A stretch of 64,000 bases of DNA, taken from Methylobacterium sp. PvR107 (lineage in GTDB: Bacteria > Pseudomonadota > Alphaproteobacteria > Rhizobiales > Beijerinckiaceae). The stretch covers positions 2,742,001-2,806,000 of the forward strand of contig NZ_JAFIBW010000001.1 in assembly GCF_017833295.1 (NCBI RefSeq), written 5' to 3'. How positions within the stretch are numbered: the first letter of the stretch is position 1; the number at the start of each line of letters is the position of its first letter. Of the stretch, positions 50,943-62,070 are shown piece by piece. The notes beneath the pieces are model-generated. The model saw only the letters and a program-made list of their open reading frames with translations. It was not told the origin of the DNA and made no database searches. Made by a program: the position numbers and the translations under genes.

Positions 50943-52115
50943 ATGAAGGCACTGTGCTGGCACGGCCGCAACGACATCCGCTGCGATACCGTCCCGGATC
51001 CGGTCATTGAGGATTCCCGCGACGTAATCATCAAGGTGACGAGCTGCGCGATCTGCGGCTCGGACCTGCACCTCATGGACGGGCTGATGCCGACCATGGA
51101 GAGCGGCGACGTCCTCGGCCACGAATTCATGGGTGAGGTCGTCGAGGTCGGCCAGGGCTTCACAAAGTTCAAGAAGGGCGATCGGATCATCGTGCCCTTC
51201 AACATCAATTGCGGGTCATGCCGTCAGTGCAAGCTCGGCAACTTCTCCGTGTGTGAGCGCTCGAACCGCAACGCCGCGATGGCAGCGGCCCAGTTCGGCT
51301 ACACCACGGCCGGCCTGTTCGGCTACTCGCACCTCACGGGCGGCTATGCGGGCGGTCAGGCCGAGTATGTGCGCGTGCCGATGGCCGACGTCGCGCCCAT
51401 GAAGGTCCCGGACGGGATGGATGACGAGTCGGTCCTGTTCCTCACCGACATCCTGCCCACCGGCTGGCAGGGCGCCGAGCATTGCGAGATCCAGGGCGGC
51501 GAGACCATCGCGATCTGGGGCGCGGGTCCCGTGGGCCTGTTCGCGATCCAGTCGGCCAAGATCATGGGCGCCGGGCGGATCATCGCCATCGAGACCGTGC
51601 CCGAGCGGATCGCCCTGGCCGAGAAGGTCGGCGCCACCGACGTGATCGACTTCATGAACGAGGACGTGTTCGAGCGGATCAAGGAGATCACCAAGGGCCA
51701 GGGCGCCGACGGTGTGATCGACTGCGTCGGCATGGAGGCGAGCGCCGGCCACGGCGGCATCACCGGCGTGCTCTCCGCGGTCCAGGAGAAGCTCACCGCC
51801 ACGGAGCGGCCCTACGCGCTGGCCGAGGCGATCAAGGCGGTCCGGCCCTGCGGCATCGTCTCGGTGCCGGGCGTCTATGGCGGGCCGATCCCGGTCAACA
51901 TGGGCTCGATCGTGCAGAAAGGCCTGACCCTCAAGAGCGGCCAGACCCACGTGAAGCGCTATCTCGAGACGCTGACCAAGCTGATCCAGGAGGGCAAGAT
52001 CGACATGACCGGCCTGATCACGCACCGCTCGCAGGACCTCGCGGAGGGGCCGGACCTCTACAAGACCTTCCGCGACAAGAAGGACGGCTGCGTGAAGGTG
52101 GTGTTCCACCTGTAA
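50943..52115 (+). CDS. Zinc-dependent alcohol dehydrogenase (formaldehyde-dehydrogenase-like)
   Basis: A 390-residue medium-chain dehydrogenase. Catalytic zinc ligands: Cys38 (SCAICGSDLHL) and His60-Glu61 (GHEFMGE). The structural zinc cluster is Cys90, 93, 96 and 104 (CGSCRQCKLGNFSVC). The NAD motif is IAIWGAGPVGLFAIQSAKIM. Overall it resembles the long-insert branch that includes glutathione-independent formaldehyde dehydrogenases, though its substrate is unproven. GGAGAG precedes the ATG at good spacing. It stands alone. Confidence 0.92.
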   Translation: MKALCWHGRNDIRCDTVPDPVIEDSRDVIIKVTSCAICGSDLHLMDGLMPTMESGDVLGHEFMGEVVEVGQGFTKFKKGDRIIVPFNINCGSCRQCKLGNFSVCERSNRNAAMAAAQFGYTTAGLFGYSHLTGGYAGGQAEYVRVPMADVAPMKVPDGMDDESVLFLTDILPTGWQGAEHCEIQGGETIAIWGAGPVGLFAIQSAKIMGAGRIIAIETVPERIALAEKVGATDVIDFMNEDVFERIKEITKGQGADGVIDCVGMEASAGHGGITGVLSAVQEKLTATERPYALAEAIKAVRPCGIVSVPGVYGGPIPVNMGSIVQKGLTLKSGQTHVKRYLETLTKLIQEGKIDMTGLITHRSQDLAEGPDLYKTFRDKKDGCVKVVFHL

Positions 52116-52427
52116 CCCGCACGGGGCGCGCCACGATCGGAACCGTCCGCGGCGCGCCCGCTTCTGCTTTAACGATCCTCCAGAAATCAGTTTGTAAGTG
52201 ATACCAATTTTCAGGCTCAAACATTGATAAGAAAAATACCAAACTGATATTTCGGCGGATAAAAACAGTATCTGTCGGCCGATATGCAGCCAGACATGTT
52301 AATCCTCGTCGACCATGCACACTTAATTCTTGACGGGATCATCGACAGCAATGAATTTTGCGCCCACATTTGGCACCCCAAGTCCGACGCGGCGGCGGAT
52401 CAAGCATAAAGCCTTCATCCGGTCGGG
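52116..52427. other. AT-rich gene-free gap
   Basis: About 310 bases. The middle (about 52170-52330) is clearly richer in A and T than the window average, with stretches such as GATAAGAAAAATACCAAACTG. It probably holds the promoter of the chemoreceptor gene. I cannot place boxes with confidence. Confidence 0.4.
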
Positions 52428-53930
52428 ATGAAGCAAGGCGGGGGACGACAAGTGGGTTTCGTGTTCGACAAGGATCTGCACGCCAGGATCAGGGCTCTGG
52501 ACAGATCTCAGGCCGTCATCGAATTCGCGACCGACGGCACGATCCTGGCTGCCAACAAGAACTTCCTCGATACGATGGGCTATGCGCTCGACGAGATCCA
52601 GGGACGACCGCATGCGGAACTTGTCGATCCGGCCTTCCGAGAGAGCGACGCGTATCGCGAATTCTGGGCGGCGCTGCGTCGTGGAGATTACCAGGCGGGC
52701 GAATTCAAGCGGATCGGCAAGAACGGGCGTACGGTCTGGCTGCAGGCGACCTACAATCCCGTCCTGGACCGACGCGGCCGGCCGCTCAAGATCGTCAAGT
52801 TCGCCAGCGACGTCACCGATCAGGTGTCGCGCACGATCGCCCACGAGGGGCAGATCCGGGCGATCAACCGCTCCCAGGCGGTGATCGAATTCGCGCTCGA
52901 CGGGACGATCCTGACCGCCAACGACAACTTCCTCGCCGCCATGGGCTACCATCTGGACGAGGTCACCGGGCGTCACCACAGCCTGTTCATCGAGCCGGAG
53001 GTCCGCGACAGCGCCGCCTACCGGGCGTTCTGGGCGCGTCTGGGCCAGGGCGAGTACGAAGCCGCCGAGTACAAGCGCCTCGCCAAGGGTGGCCGCGAAG
53101 TCTTCATCCAGGGCAGCTACAATCCAATTTTCGATCGGGACGGACGCCTCCTGAAGATCGTCAAATTCGCCACCGACGTCACCGCGCAGGTGCTCGATCG
53201 CCAGCGCCGGGCGGACTTGCAGACGGCCCTGGCCCGGGACCTGAACGCCATCGCGGAAGCGTCCTCGAAGGTCTCGCGACAGGCTGGGGAGGGCGCGCAA
53301 TCGTCGGCCCACGTCTCCGGCGACATCCAGTCGATCGCCTCGGGGGCGGAGCAGATCGCCACCTCGGTGGCGGAGATCAGCGCGCAGGTCGTTCAGGCGT
53401 CCGAGATGTCGGGACGGGCCGTGGAGCAGGCCCAGGCGACGCAGGCGATCATCGCGGGGTTGAGCCATTCGGCCGAGCAGATCGGCGCGGTCGTGTCTCT
53501 GATCCAGACCATCGCGGCCCAGACCAACCTGCTGGCACTCAACGCGACCATCGAGGCGGCCCGCGCCGGCGCGGCAGGCCGGGGATTCGCGGTGGTCGCC
53601 TCCGAGGTGAAGGCGCTCGCCGACCAGACCGCGAAGGCGACCGAGGAGATTGCCGCCCAGATCACCGGGGCCCAGACCGCGACCGAGAAGGCGGTGGCGG
53701 CGGTCGGCTCGATCCAGGCCACGATCGTGGGTCTCAACGCGGTGGCGGGCGCCATCGCCACGGCCGTCGAGGAGCAATCCGCGGTGACCCGCGCGATGTC
53801 GACGACCATGCAGACCGCCGCTCAGGGGGTCGGGGCGATCACCTCCGGTCTCGGTCTGATCGCCGAATCCGCCGGCCACGCGGACGAGGCGACGCAGACG
53901 CTGCGTGCGGCGGCGCAGAGTCTCGCTTAG
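52428..53930 (+). CDS. Cytoplasmic methyl-accepting chemotaxis protein with two PAS domains
   Basis: A 500-residue soluble chemoreceptor. Two PAS domains in tandem (about 20-130 and 140-255) are similar to each other: [20 protein letters not shown] and [20 protein letters not shown]. The signalling domain follows, with the conserved hairpin tip [20 protein letters not shown] then [20 protein letters not shown]. No membrane helix, so it senses an internal signal such as redox state or a small ligand and acts on CheA. The start is ATG 52428; a GTG at 52452 has a better-placed purine-rich site. Confidence 0.92.
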   Translation: MKQGGGRQVGFVFDKDLHARIRALDRSQAVIEFATDGTILAANKNFLDTMGYALDEIQGRPHAELVDPAFRESDAYREFWAALRRGDYQAGEFKRIGKNGRTVWLQATYNPVLDRRGRPLKIVKFASDVTDQVSRTIAHEGQIRAINRSQAVIEFALDGTILTANDNFLAAMGYHLDEVTGRHHSLFIEPEVRDSAAYRAFWARLGQGEYEAAEYKRLAKGGREVFIQGSYNPIFDRDGRLLKIVKFATDVTAQVLDRQRRADLQTALARDLNAIAEASSKVSRQAGEGAQSSAHVSGDIQSIASGAEQIATSVAEISAQVVQASEMSGRAVEQAQATQAIIAGLSHSAEQIGAVVSLIQTIAAQTNLLALNATIEAARAGAAGRGFAVVASEVKALADQTAKATEEIAAQITGAQTATEKAVAAVGSIQATIVGLNAVAGAIATAVEEQSAVTRAMSTTMQTAAQGVGAITSGLGLIAESAGHADEATQTLRAAAQSLA

Positions 53931-54078
53931 CGCGCCGGCCGCGGGCTCACCCGCGCCGCAGCCGCGTCGATGTTTAGCCAGCTCAGCATCGACGCGGCGT
54001 ATGGATCGCGGCCGCGGCCAGTTTGCGGCGGGCGCGCCCGGATGCGCGCCGTCCCGGCCGCCGGGGCCGCGCGATCCA

Positions 54079-54096
54079 GGGCCGGGGAACCGGCCC
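54079..54096. terminator. Hairpin between convergent genes
   Basis: GGGCCGG-GGAA-CCGGCCC is a perfect 7-base stem with a GNRA-type loop. It sits between the stop of the chemoreceptor gene and that of the opposing small gene, where it could end transcription from both sides. No T-run is present. Confidence 0.5.
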
Positions 54097-54108
54097 CGCG
54101 CGAGACGG

Positions 54109-54318
54109 CTAACGCAGGGTCTGCGACTCGCCCGGCTGCAGATGCCGGTCCTCGCCGTCGGGCCCACCGAGCGCGACGTGATTGTTGAGCCGGCTCAGAT
54201 GCTCGAAGACATGCGCGAAGGCATCGGTCACGGCCTGCTCGAAGCTGCCGTCGCCCTTGCCCTGGGCTGCTCTCAGCGCGCTTAGAAGGGCGTGGTGCTT
54301 TTCGGTGTCGCTCGACAT
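54109..54318 (-). CDS. Small conserved hypothetical protein
   Basis: Sixty-nine residues, helical, histidine-containing (TEKHHALLSALRAAQGKGDG, then VTDAFAHVFEHLSRLNNHVA). GAGG lies about seven bases before the ATG at 54316-54318. No signal or membrane segment and no recognised family. It is the last minus-strand gene before the chemoreceptor; 170 bases separate it from cytochrome b561. Confidence 0.65.
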   Translation of the reverse strand: MSSDTEKHHALLSALRAAQGKGDGSFEQAVTDAFAHVFEHLSRLNNHVALGGPDGEDRHLQPGESQTLR

Positions 54319-54489
54319 GACGGACCTCGCCGGCGGGCGGGGTGCCCGCGCGTCGAGCAAAGTATCGTCGACGATCGAAGTTCCTGCCGGATGCCGGAAC
54401 CGGCCGCTCCCGGGCGACGGCCCGAGCCGAAGCGCCGCCGGTTCGGTGGCCGCGCATCCGGGCGGCCTCGCGGTGCCGCGGCAACCGCG

Positions 54490-55029
54490 TCAGGCCATCC
54501 GGGCCAAGACATTCTCCTGCCGGACCCGACGGTGAATCAGGGCCATGGCCGCATGCCCGAGCACGACGACCATCAGGGTGAAGCCGAGCCAGGGGTGGAG
54601 GAGGTCGCCCGGAGCCATCATCCAGGCAATCTTGGTGTCCCGCCCCGGCATCAGCGGAAGGCCGTAGGGCGTGAACGGCTTGCCGGATCCGTACTGGCGG
54701 AGCAGGGCGAGCCCCGGCGTGAGGACCATCAGGAGGTAGATGAATGCGTGACCGGCCACCGCGGCACGCCCCAGGCGTCCGGGATGCGGCGGTCTGCGCG
54801 CCATGTTCGCAAGCCCCCAGAGGCCGCGCAGGAGCACGAGGACGAAGAGGGTGAAGCCGAGGGTGAAGTGGCTGCCGCCGACGAAGCGCGTCAGGGCCGT
54901 GTCACCGATGGCGACGTAGAGGAGCGCGCCGGCGAATTGCCACGCGAACAGCGCGGCCATGAGCCAGTGGAAGGCGCGGCTGATGCGGCCGTAGCGCTGC
55001 GGCGTATCGAGCCAGCCGTTCACCCGCAT
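54490..55029 (-). CDS. Cytochrome b561
   Basis: A 179-residue four-helix membrane cytochrome of the bacterial b561 type. Haem-ligand candidates are His in RISRAFHWLMAALFAWQ, HFTLGFTLFVLVLLRGLW, AVAGHAFIYLLMVLTPG and HPWLGFTLMVVVLGHAAMAL. Such proteins move electrons between quinol and other acceptors or scavenge superoxide. It is the last gene of a minus-strand run with the acyl-CoA dehydrogenase-like protein. Confidence 0.92.
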   Translation of the reverse strand: MRVNGWLDTPQRYGRISRAFHWLMAALFAWQFAGALLYVAIGDTALTRFVGGSHFTLGFTLFVLVLLRGLWGLANMARRPPHPGRLGRAAVAGHAFIYLLMVLTPGLALLRQYGSGKPFTPYGLPLMPGRDTKIAWMMAPGDLLHPWLGFTLMVVVLGHAAMALIHRRVRQENVLARMA

Positions 55030-55259
55030 GATTGGCCTTCCTGGCCGGCGCGCACATCGCGCCGCGTGGGCTCCGTCCGGATTCGGCCCTGCACGGGCCG
55101 GATCGCGCGCGCACCGGCGATGCGGCGTCCGGCCGCCGCCGCACCGGTCGGAGGATAGCGGGTTTCCCCGGTCGGATGCACCCGCATCCCGTGAGCGCCG
55201 AGAACGTCGCGGCGCGTGTCGCTCCCGCCCGGCGACGATGCGGTGGCAAGCCCGCTCAT
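55020..55259 (-). CDS. Doubtful small frame coupled to the acyl-CoA dehydrogenase gene
   Basis: A 79-codon frame whose ATG overlaps the upstream gene's TGA in ATGA and whose end overlaps the cytochrome b561 start by 10 bases. The tight overlaps argue for translation. The sequence (RRDVLGAHGMRVHPTGETRY, arginine-rich after residue 40) looks like random high-GC coding, so it may be a truncated or frameshifted gene, or no gene. Confidence 0.25.
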   Translation of the reverse strand: MSGLATASSPGGSDTRRDVLGAHGMRVHPTGETRYPPTGAAAAGRRIAGARAIRPVQGRIRTEPTRRDVRAGQEGQSCG

Positions 55260-56395
55260 TCGGCGCCTCCGGCCCACAGGTCCTCCGCCGCGCCGCGCGC
55301 CCGCAGGATCTCTTCGGCCGCGCTGGTGAGGGCACCGTCCGGCCCCGGCTGGCGCAGGTAGGTCGCGAGGTCGCGGGACAGGCGCTCCAGGGGATGGGGC
55401 CGCAGGAACCCCTGCAGGCCGACGGATCGCTGGGCGAGTTGCAGCACGTCGAGCCCGGCCTTCTCCACGGCGAGCCGGGCCAGATTGACGAAGGCGACGA
55501 CCCGCTCGGGTGGAAGGTCGTTCTCCGCGACGATCCGGGCCGCGCGCTCGATCCACTGCCGGGCGCCCTCGACCGCGATGGCCCCCTCGCCGAGCCGCGC
55601 GCGTTGATGGGGATCGCCGCCGCGACCGGCCGCGCGGAGATGGGCGCGCCACGCATCGAACACGGCCTCGATGCCGCCGAGCTGCACCGCGGCGAACCGC
55701 CATGCCCCGCCCGAGAAGGCCGGCTGGCGTTGGTAATCGTCCCGGCCGCCCAGGATCGCGTCCGCACCGACGACGATGTCGTCGAAATCGACGGTGCCGG
55801 TGGCGGAGGCGCGCATGCCGTGGGCGCGCCAGCCGGTCAGGTCGGCGCGGCTGCCGGGCTCCAGCGGCACGACCAGCATCAGCGAGGCCGCATCCCCCTC
55901 CCGCGTGATCGTCACGAGGGCGCGGGTGACGAAGCCGGCGCCCGACGCGAAGGTCTTCACGCCCCGAAGCCGGCTATCCTCTCGCAGCCGCAGGCCGTCG
56001 CCGGGCGGGTTCGTATTCCAGACTCCGAACAGGTGCCCACCGCCGGCATCGGTGAAAAGGCGCGCCTGCTGCGCGGGGGTACCGTAGCGGGCGACGAGCT
56101 GGAGCGCATTGACGTGGCCCTCGTAGAGCCGCCCGAGCGCCAGGCTGCCGTATCCGACGAGCCGCAACACGGCCGCGAGGTTGCGCGCGCCCGGCTCCTC
56201 GCCGAGCCCGGCGCCACCGGCGTCGGACGGGACGGGCGCGGCGAGCAGGCCGCGACGGGCGAGGTCGACGACATCCTCGGCCGGAAAGCCGTCATCGCGA
56301 TCCTGGGCATCCGCGCGCTCGGCGGCGGCAGCCGCCGCCAGCCGGGCGGCCACGACGGCGTCGAAGGCCAGGTCGGTCGGAGTCCTCTGGTCCAT
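55256..56395 (-). CDS. Acyl-CoA dehydrogenase-like flavoprotein
   Basis: A 379-residue member of the acyl-CoA dehydrogenase superfamily. The N-terminal helical domain contains DAGGAGLGEEPGARNLAAVL. The middle beta domain has GHLFGVWNTNPPGDGLRLRE, KTFASGAGFVTRALVTITRE and LTGWRAHGMRASATGTVDFD. The C-terminal helices follow. The usual catalytic glutamate cannot be placed with certainty, so it may be an oxidase- or hydroxylase-type relative. It follows the LigD-type phosphoesterase gene by 14 bases. Confidence 0.82.
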   Translation of the reverse strand: MDQRTPTDLAFDAVVAARLAAAAAAERADAQDRDDGFPAEDVVDLARRGLLAAPVPSDAGGAGLGEEPGARNLAAVLRLVGYGSLALGRLYEGHVNALQLVARYGTPAQQARLFTDAGGGHLFGVWNTNPPGDGLRLREDSRLRGVKTFASGAGFVTRALVTITREGDAASLMLVVPLEPGSRADLTGWRAHGMRASATGTVDFDDIVVGADAILGGRDDYQRQPAFSGGAWRFAAVQLGGIEAVFDAWRAHLRAAGRGGDPHQRARLGEGAIAVEGARQWIERAARIVAENDLPPERVVAFVNLARLAVEKAGLDVLQLAQRSVGLQGFLRPHPLERLSRDLATYLRQPGPDGALTSAAEEILRARGAAEDLWAGGAE

Positions 56396-56409
56396 GCGCC
56401 TTCCCTCCT

Positions 56410-56919
56410 TCACGCCACCGCAGCGGCGATCTCCTCGACCGTCCGCCCGGTCAGGACCGATTGCGGCGCTTCCTCCAGGATGTCGGGCTCGCCGGCCGCG
56501 CGTGCCGCCCCGTCGTGCGACGTCACCAGCCGCCACGAGACCTGGCGCTCGCGCGGCTTCGGCCTCATGCGTAGCAGACGCCAGCAACCATTAAGCTTCC
56601 GCCCCTGCAGGGCGAAGGCGAGCGACCCTGAGGCCAGCGCCGCGTCCGGATCGCCCTCCGGCGCCCAGGTCCCGTGGTCCCAGAGCAGGACGGTGCCGGC
56701 GCCATCTTGGCCCGGCGCGATCACGCCCTCGTCGTCGGCGTAGTCCAGGCCGTGGTCCTCGACGGCGATGGCGAGGCGGCATTCGCCCGCGACGAGGCTC
56801 GGCCCGCGCGCGACCGCCGAGCTCTTCAGGACTCCGCCGACTTGCAGCCGGACGTCGTCGTGCAGCCGACGGGCCGCGTGCTTCTGCACGCGGTCGGCCA
56901 GGATTCCCAACTCAGACAT
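56410..56919 (-). CDS. Stand-alone DNA ligase D-type 3'-phosphoesterase
   Basis: A 169-residue protein matching the N-terminal phosphoesterase domain of LigD, which trims 3' ends during non-homologous end joining. By spacing, all six active-site residues known from Pseudomonas LigD are present: His14, His20, Asp22, Arg24 (QKHAARRLHDDVRL), His56 and Tyr60 (VEDHGLDYAD). VLKSSAVARGPSL and GAGTVLLWDHGTWAPEG are typical. No ligase or polymerase domain and no ku gene is nearby. It probably heads the minus-strand run towards cytochrome b561. Confidence 0.88.
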   Translation of the reverse strand: MSELGILADRVQKHAARRLHDDVRLQVGGVLKSSAVARGPSLVAGECRLAIAVEDHGLDYADDEGVIAPGQDGAGTVLLWDHGTWAPEGDPDAALASGSLAFALQGRKLNGCWRLLRMRPKPRERQVSWRLVTSHDGAARAAGEPDILEEAPQSVLTGRTVEEIAAAVA

Positions 56920-57583
56920 GGTCGGCCCGCTCCGCCCGATCCCGAACCGGGATGGCGGTGCCGCCTGTCAGCGACGGTTCCTGGTCCCGGCCTCGCCAGG
57001 CCGTCTCCGTGTCCATGTCGCGCCAGTGTCCAACAACCGCACCAGACTGCCCGGCGACTTCAAAAGCCAACACAAAACAAGCGCGAACTTTCCTGCGCCG
57101 AGCTGCGACCAAAACGACCGCGTCTCAGGACAGCACTGGCATTCGTCGATCTGGCAGGCCGCCATCTGGATGAACGACAGGCCGGCAGAAATCTTCGTGA
57201 TCGCCAACACCTGCTGAAACAGGCGCGCCAAGCAAAACCGCCGTCCGTCGCCGACGGCCGGCGTTTACGTCGCGGCTTTGGACCGGAAACGGGAAGAGCC
57301 GCCGACGTTTGCCGACGAACCCGAAACGCGCCTGGAATCGCGACAACATGGCCAGTACGGATATCGGCACGATGGACGGGGACCGCTGCGCGACGCGCGC
57401 GCCTTGGAGCAGCAGGGCCTGGACCAGCTCGAGCGGCGGCCGCGACGATCGTCGCGCTCGTCAGGCCGGTGACCTCGACCTGACCCTCGACGGCGGCAGC
57501 GCCGACAGCTGATCCCCAACAATCCCATTGTTCAGGGCGGCCGCGCCTGCGGGGCCGCCCCTCCCGCGACTGGAAGGTGACCC
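56920..57583. other. Gene-poor gap
   Basis: About 660 bases between the phosphoesterase start and the next small gene. Several frames of 60-90 codons exist, none with a good ribosome site or protein-like composition; one minus-strand frame near 57000-57230 is cysteine- and leucine-rich but unconvincing. Part of the gap (57000-57250) is lower in GC than its surroundings. Confidence 0.4.
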
Positions 57584-57763
57584 ATGGCCGAGACGGACGA
57601 CCACGCGACGAACCACAAGGAATTCAAGGCCGTCGTGCACATGACGGCCTCCGCATTGGAGATGCATCTCGAAAGCGAGGCCAGCCGCGGCCTCCAGGCG
57701 TCCGGTGCGCGGTCAACTGAGATGCGGAACCCGTCCGGTCGATCCACGACGGATGGCCGCTGA
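57584..57763 (+). CDS. Small DUF3140-like protein, possibly shortened
   Basis: Fifty-nine residues. KEFKAVVHMTASALEMHLES followed by EASR resembles the start of DUF3140 proteins, where a similar F..AVNMT...LE.WL..E.S pattern is followed by a Gly/His-rich end. Here the C-terminus (ARSTEMRNPSGRSTTDGR) does not fit that pattern, so the frame may be shifted near its end. GGAAGGTGA precedes the ATG. Followed at once by a dispersed repeat. Confidence 0.5.
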   Translation: MAETDDHATNHKEFKAVVHMTASALEMHLESEASRGLQASGARSTEMRNPSGRSTTDGR

Positions 57764-57794
57764 CCAGCGCGCATCCCAGTTCCGCGTCTGATTC

Positions 57795-57843
57795 CGGCGT
57801 GCCCCTCCGGGTCCGGGCCCGCCTGCGGCGCCCCGGCATGACG
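57795..57843. repeat. Partial dispersed palindromic repeat
   Basis: Only the right half of the family is seen: GGGTCCGGGCCCGCCTGCGG, then CGCCCCGGCATGACG. It matches the ends of the copies at 28107 and 42243. It lies upstream of the radical-SAM gene. Confidence 0.65.
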
Positions 57844-57965
57844 GCGGATTTGTTACGCGGCAAACGCCACACGGACGCGTGGCAACCCGTAAACCCGCGT
57901 TCGCGGCCCTGCCTTCCCCGGTCCCTTCGTTGAGATCGCGGCCTCGGAGGCCTATGCAGGGGCCC

Positions 57966-60005
<2,040 letters not shown>

Positions 60006-60375
60006 CGGTTCCGCGCCGCCGGTGAACAGATGCTCCATGGCCGGCTTCCGACCCGGATCGCCCATCAGCGACCTGGCATCTCCGTCCGCTCTGGAACGCC
60101 ACCCCGACCGATCCTGCACCGTTCACGCTGTCTCGGCGCCGGCGGTCAAGTCCGAAGCTTCGGCCGTGCGGACGCGTGTTCGACCGTCAGGCCCTTCGAC
60201 GGATGCCGGCGCGACAAGAGCCAAGGTCCCGCCGACGGGGCAGGTTTTCAGGCGTCGCGAAGAGGAGCGTTCCGCGCAAAACGGCGGGCGGGCATGGCCG
60301 AACGCCGCCGGTCCGCTGCGGGGATGAGCCGCCGTGAAACCGGACAGGCGCCGAGGGGCCCGGCCATGTCCCCGC
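60006..60375. other. Gene-free gap between convergent genes
   Basis: About 370 bases between the stops of the radical-SAM gene and the sulfatase gene. Plus-strand frames are serine/arginine/proline-rich and without good starts. I see no clear terminator hairpin with a T-run. Confidence 0.45.
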
Positions 60376-62070
60376 TCACTTCGCCATCGCGGCCCGCGCG
60401 GCCTGGATCTTCGCCTTAACGGCGTCGAGGTTGAAGCTCGCGCCCTTCTGCATCGGCGGGAACTCGACGGCGGTCATCGCCAGCTTCTCCACCTCCTGCT
60501 GGACGAAGGTGAAGCGCCAGAACTCGTACAGGAACCAGTTCATGTAGTTCTGTGTGCCGGTCTTGGTCCCGTTGTCGGGCCACCCCGTCCGCTCGAACGG
60601 GTCGAGCCGCAGGTTCGTGATGTAGGGGACATCGGGCTTGGTCTTGTCCCCGAGCCAGCCGGCGGGCTGGTCGATGAAACGATATTTGTAATCCCCGATC
60701 CGCACGGCTCCGAGTTCGCTCTCGCCGAAATACCAGATCTCGTTGCGCCGCGACGGGCCCTTGCCGGTAATCAGGTCCATCTGATTGTAGCCGTCGAGGT
60801 GAACCTTGTAGGTCTCGTCGCCGATCTTCTTGCCCATCTTCAGTTCCGCGCCGATATCGGCGTTGCCCGCCGCGGCGACCAGCGTCGGGAACCAGTCGAG
60901 GCCGGAGATGACGCCGTTCTCGATCTTGCCGGCAGGCACTTTGCCGGGCCAGCGGATCATCGCCGGAGCCCGGAAGCCGCCCTCCATGACCGTGCCCTTC
61001 GACTGTGCGAACGGGGTCTGGCCGCCATCCGGCCAGGTGAAGACCTCCGTGCCGTTGTCGGTATTGAAGACGACGATGGTGTTATCGTCCACGCCCAAAT
61101 CCGCCAGCTTCTTCATCACCGCCCCGACGACGTCGTCGAGTTGCGCCATGCCGGCCTCATGGATGGTCCAGCCGTTCTTGGAGTTGCGCAGGGCTTGATA
61201 CTTCGGCGACAGGTGGGTGGTGACGTGCATCCGGGTCGGATTGAGCCACACGAAGAACGGCTTGCCATCGGACTTGGCTTTGTCGATGAAGCCGAGCGCC
61301 AGGTCGCGGATCTCGTCGTCCACCGTCTCCATCCGTTTCGGATAGAGCGGCCCCGCATCCTCGATCCTCTGCTTGCCGACGACGCCCCAGCGCGGGTCGT
61401 CGGTGGGATCGGCCACGCTCGTCGCCCAGGAATGGATCATGTTGCGTGGGCCGACCTGACCCAGAAGCTCCTGCGGGTAGCTGGGGTGGGACGGGTCCTC
61501 CATCGCGTCGAGATGATAGAGGTAGCCGAAGAACTCGTCGAAGCCGTGCACGGTGGGCAGGAACTCGTTCTTGTCCCCCAGGTGGTTCTTGCCGAATTGC
61601 CCGGTGGCGTAGCCCATCCCCTTCAACACCGTGGCGATGGTGACAGCCTGGGCGGGCAAGCCGATGGGCGCGCCGGCCTGGCCGACCGTCGTCATGCCGG
61701 TGCGGATCGGCAACTCGCCGGTGATGAAGGCCGCGCGCCCCGCCGTGCAGCTGGCCTCGGCGTAGTAGTCGGTGAACAGCATGCCCTCGGAGGCCAGCCG
61801 GTCGAGGTTGGGTGTCCGTCCCGCCATCATGCCGCGATGGTAGGCCCCGATATTCCAGATGCCGATGTCGTCGCCCGTTATGACGATGATGTTCGGCTTC
61901 TGCCCCGACGAAGACGGCTGCTGAGCCTGCGCGACGGCCGTTGGACTGCTCGACATCAGTCCGGCGGTCGCCACGAGCGAGGTGCCGGCGAGGAGCATGG
62001 TCCGGCGGCTGAGGGCGCTTTCCGGCCCGAAGCGCGTCTGATCGTTTTGGTGCGCGTCATCGTGGGTCAT
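60376..62070 (-). CDS. Tat-exported sulfatase
   Basis: A 564-residue type I sulfatase. The formylglycine site is Cys108 in EASCTAGRAAFITG, fitting C-x-A-x-R. Metal ligands include Asp67-Asp68 (ITGDDIGIWN) and the Asp-Asn pair in VFNTDNGTEVFTW. Other marks are GYATGQFGKNHLGDKNEFLP and FFVWLNPTRMHVTTHLSPKY. The N-terminus has SRRTMLLAGTSLVATAG, a twin-arginine signal, so it folds and is modified before export. It overlaps the formylglycine-generating enzyme gene by four bases. Confidence 0.93.
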   Translation of the reverse strand: MTHDDAHQNDQTRFGPESALSRRTMLLAGTSLVATAGLMSSSPTAVAQAQQPSSSGQKPNIIVITGDDIGIWNIGAYHRGMMAGRTPNLDRLASEGMLFTDYYAEASCTAGRAAFITGELPIRTGMTTVGQAGAPIGLPAQAVTIATVLKGMGYATGQFGKNHLGDKNEFLPTVHGFDEFFGYLYHLDAMEDPSHPSYPQELLGQVGPRNMIHSWATSVADPTDDPRWGVVGKQRIEDAGPLYPKRMETVDDEIRDLALGFIDKAKSDGKPFFVWLNPTRMHVTTHLSPKYQALRNSKNGWTIHEAGMAQLDDVVGAVMKKLADLGVDDNTIVVFNTDNGTEVFTWPDGGQTPFAQSKGTVMEGGFRAPAMIRWPGKVPAGKIENGVISGLDWFPTLVAAAGNADIGAELKMGKKIGDETYKVHLDGYNQMDLITGKGPSRRNEIWYFGESELGAVRIGDYKYRFIDQPAGWLGDKTKPDVPYITNLRLDPFERTGWPDNGTKTGTQNYMNWFLYEFWRFTFVQQEVEKLAMTAVEFPPMQKGASFNLDAVKAKIQAARAAMAK

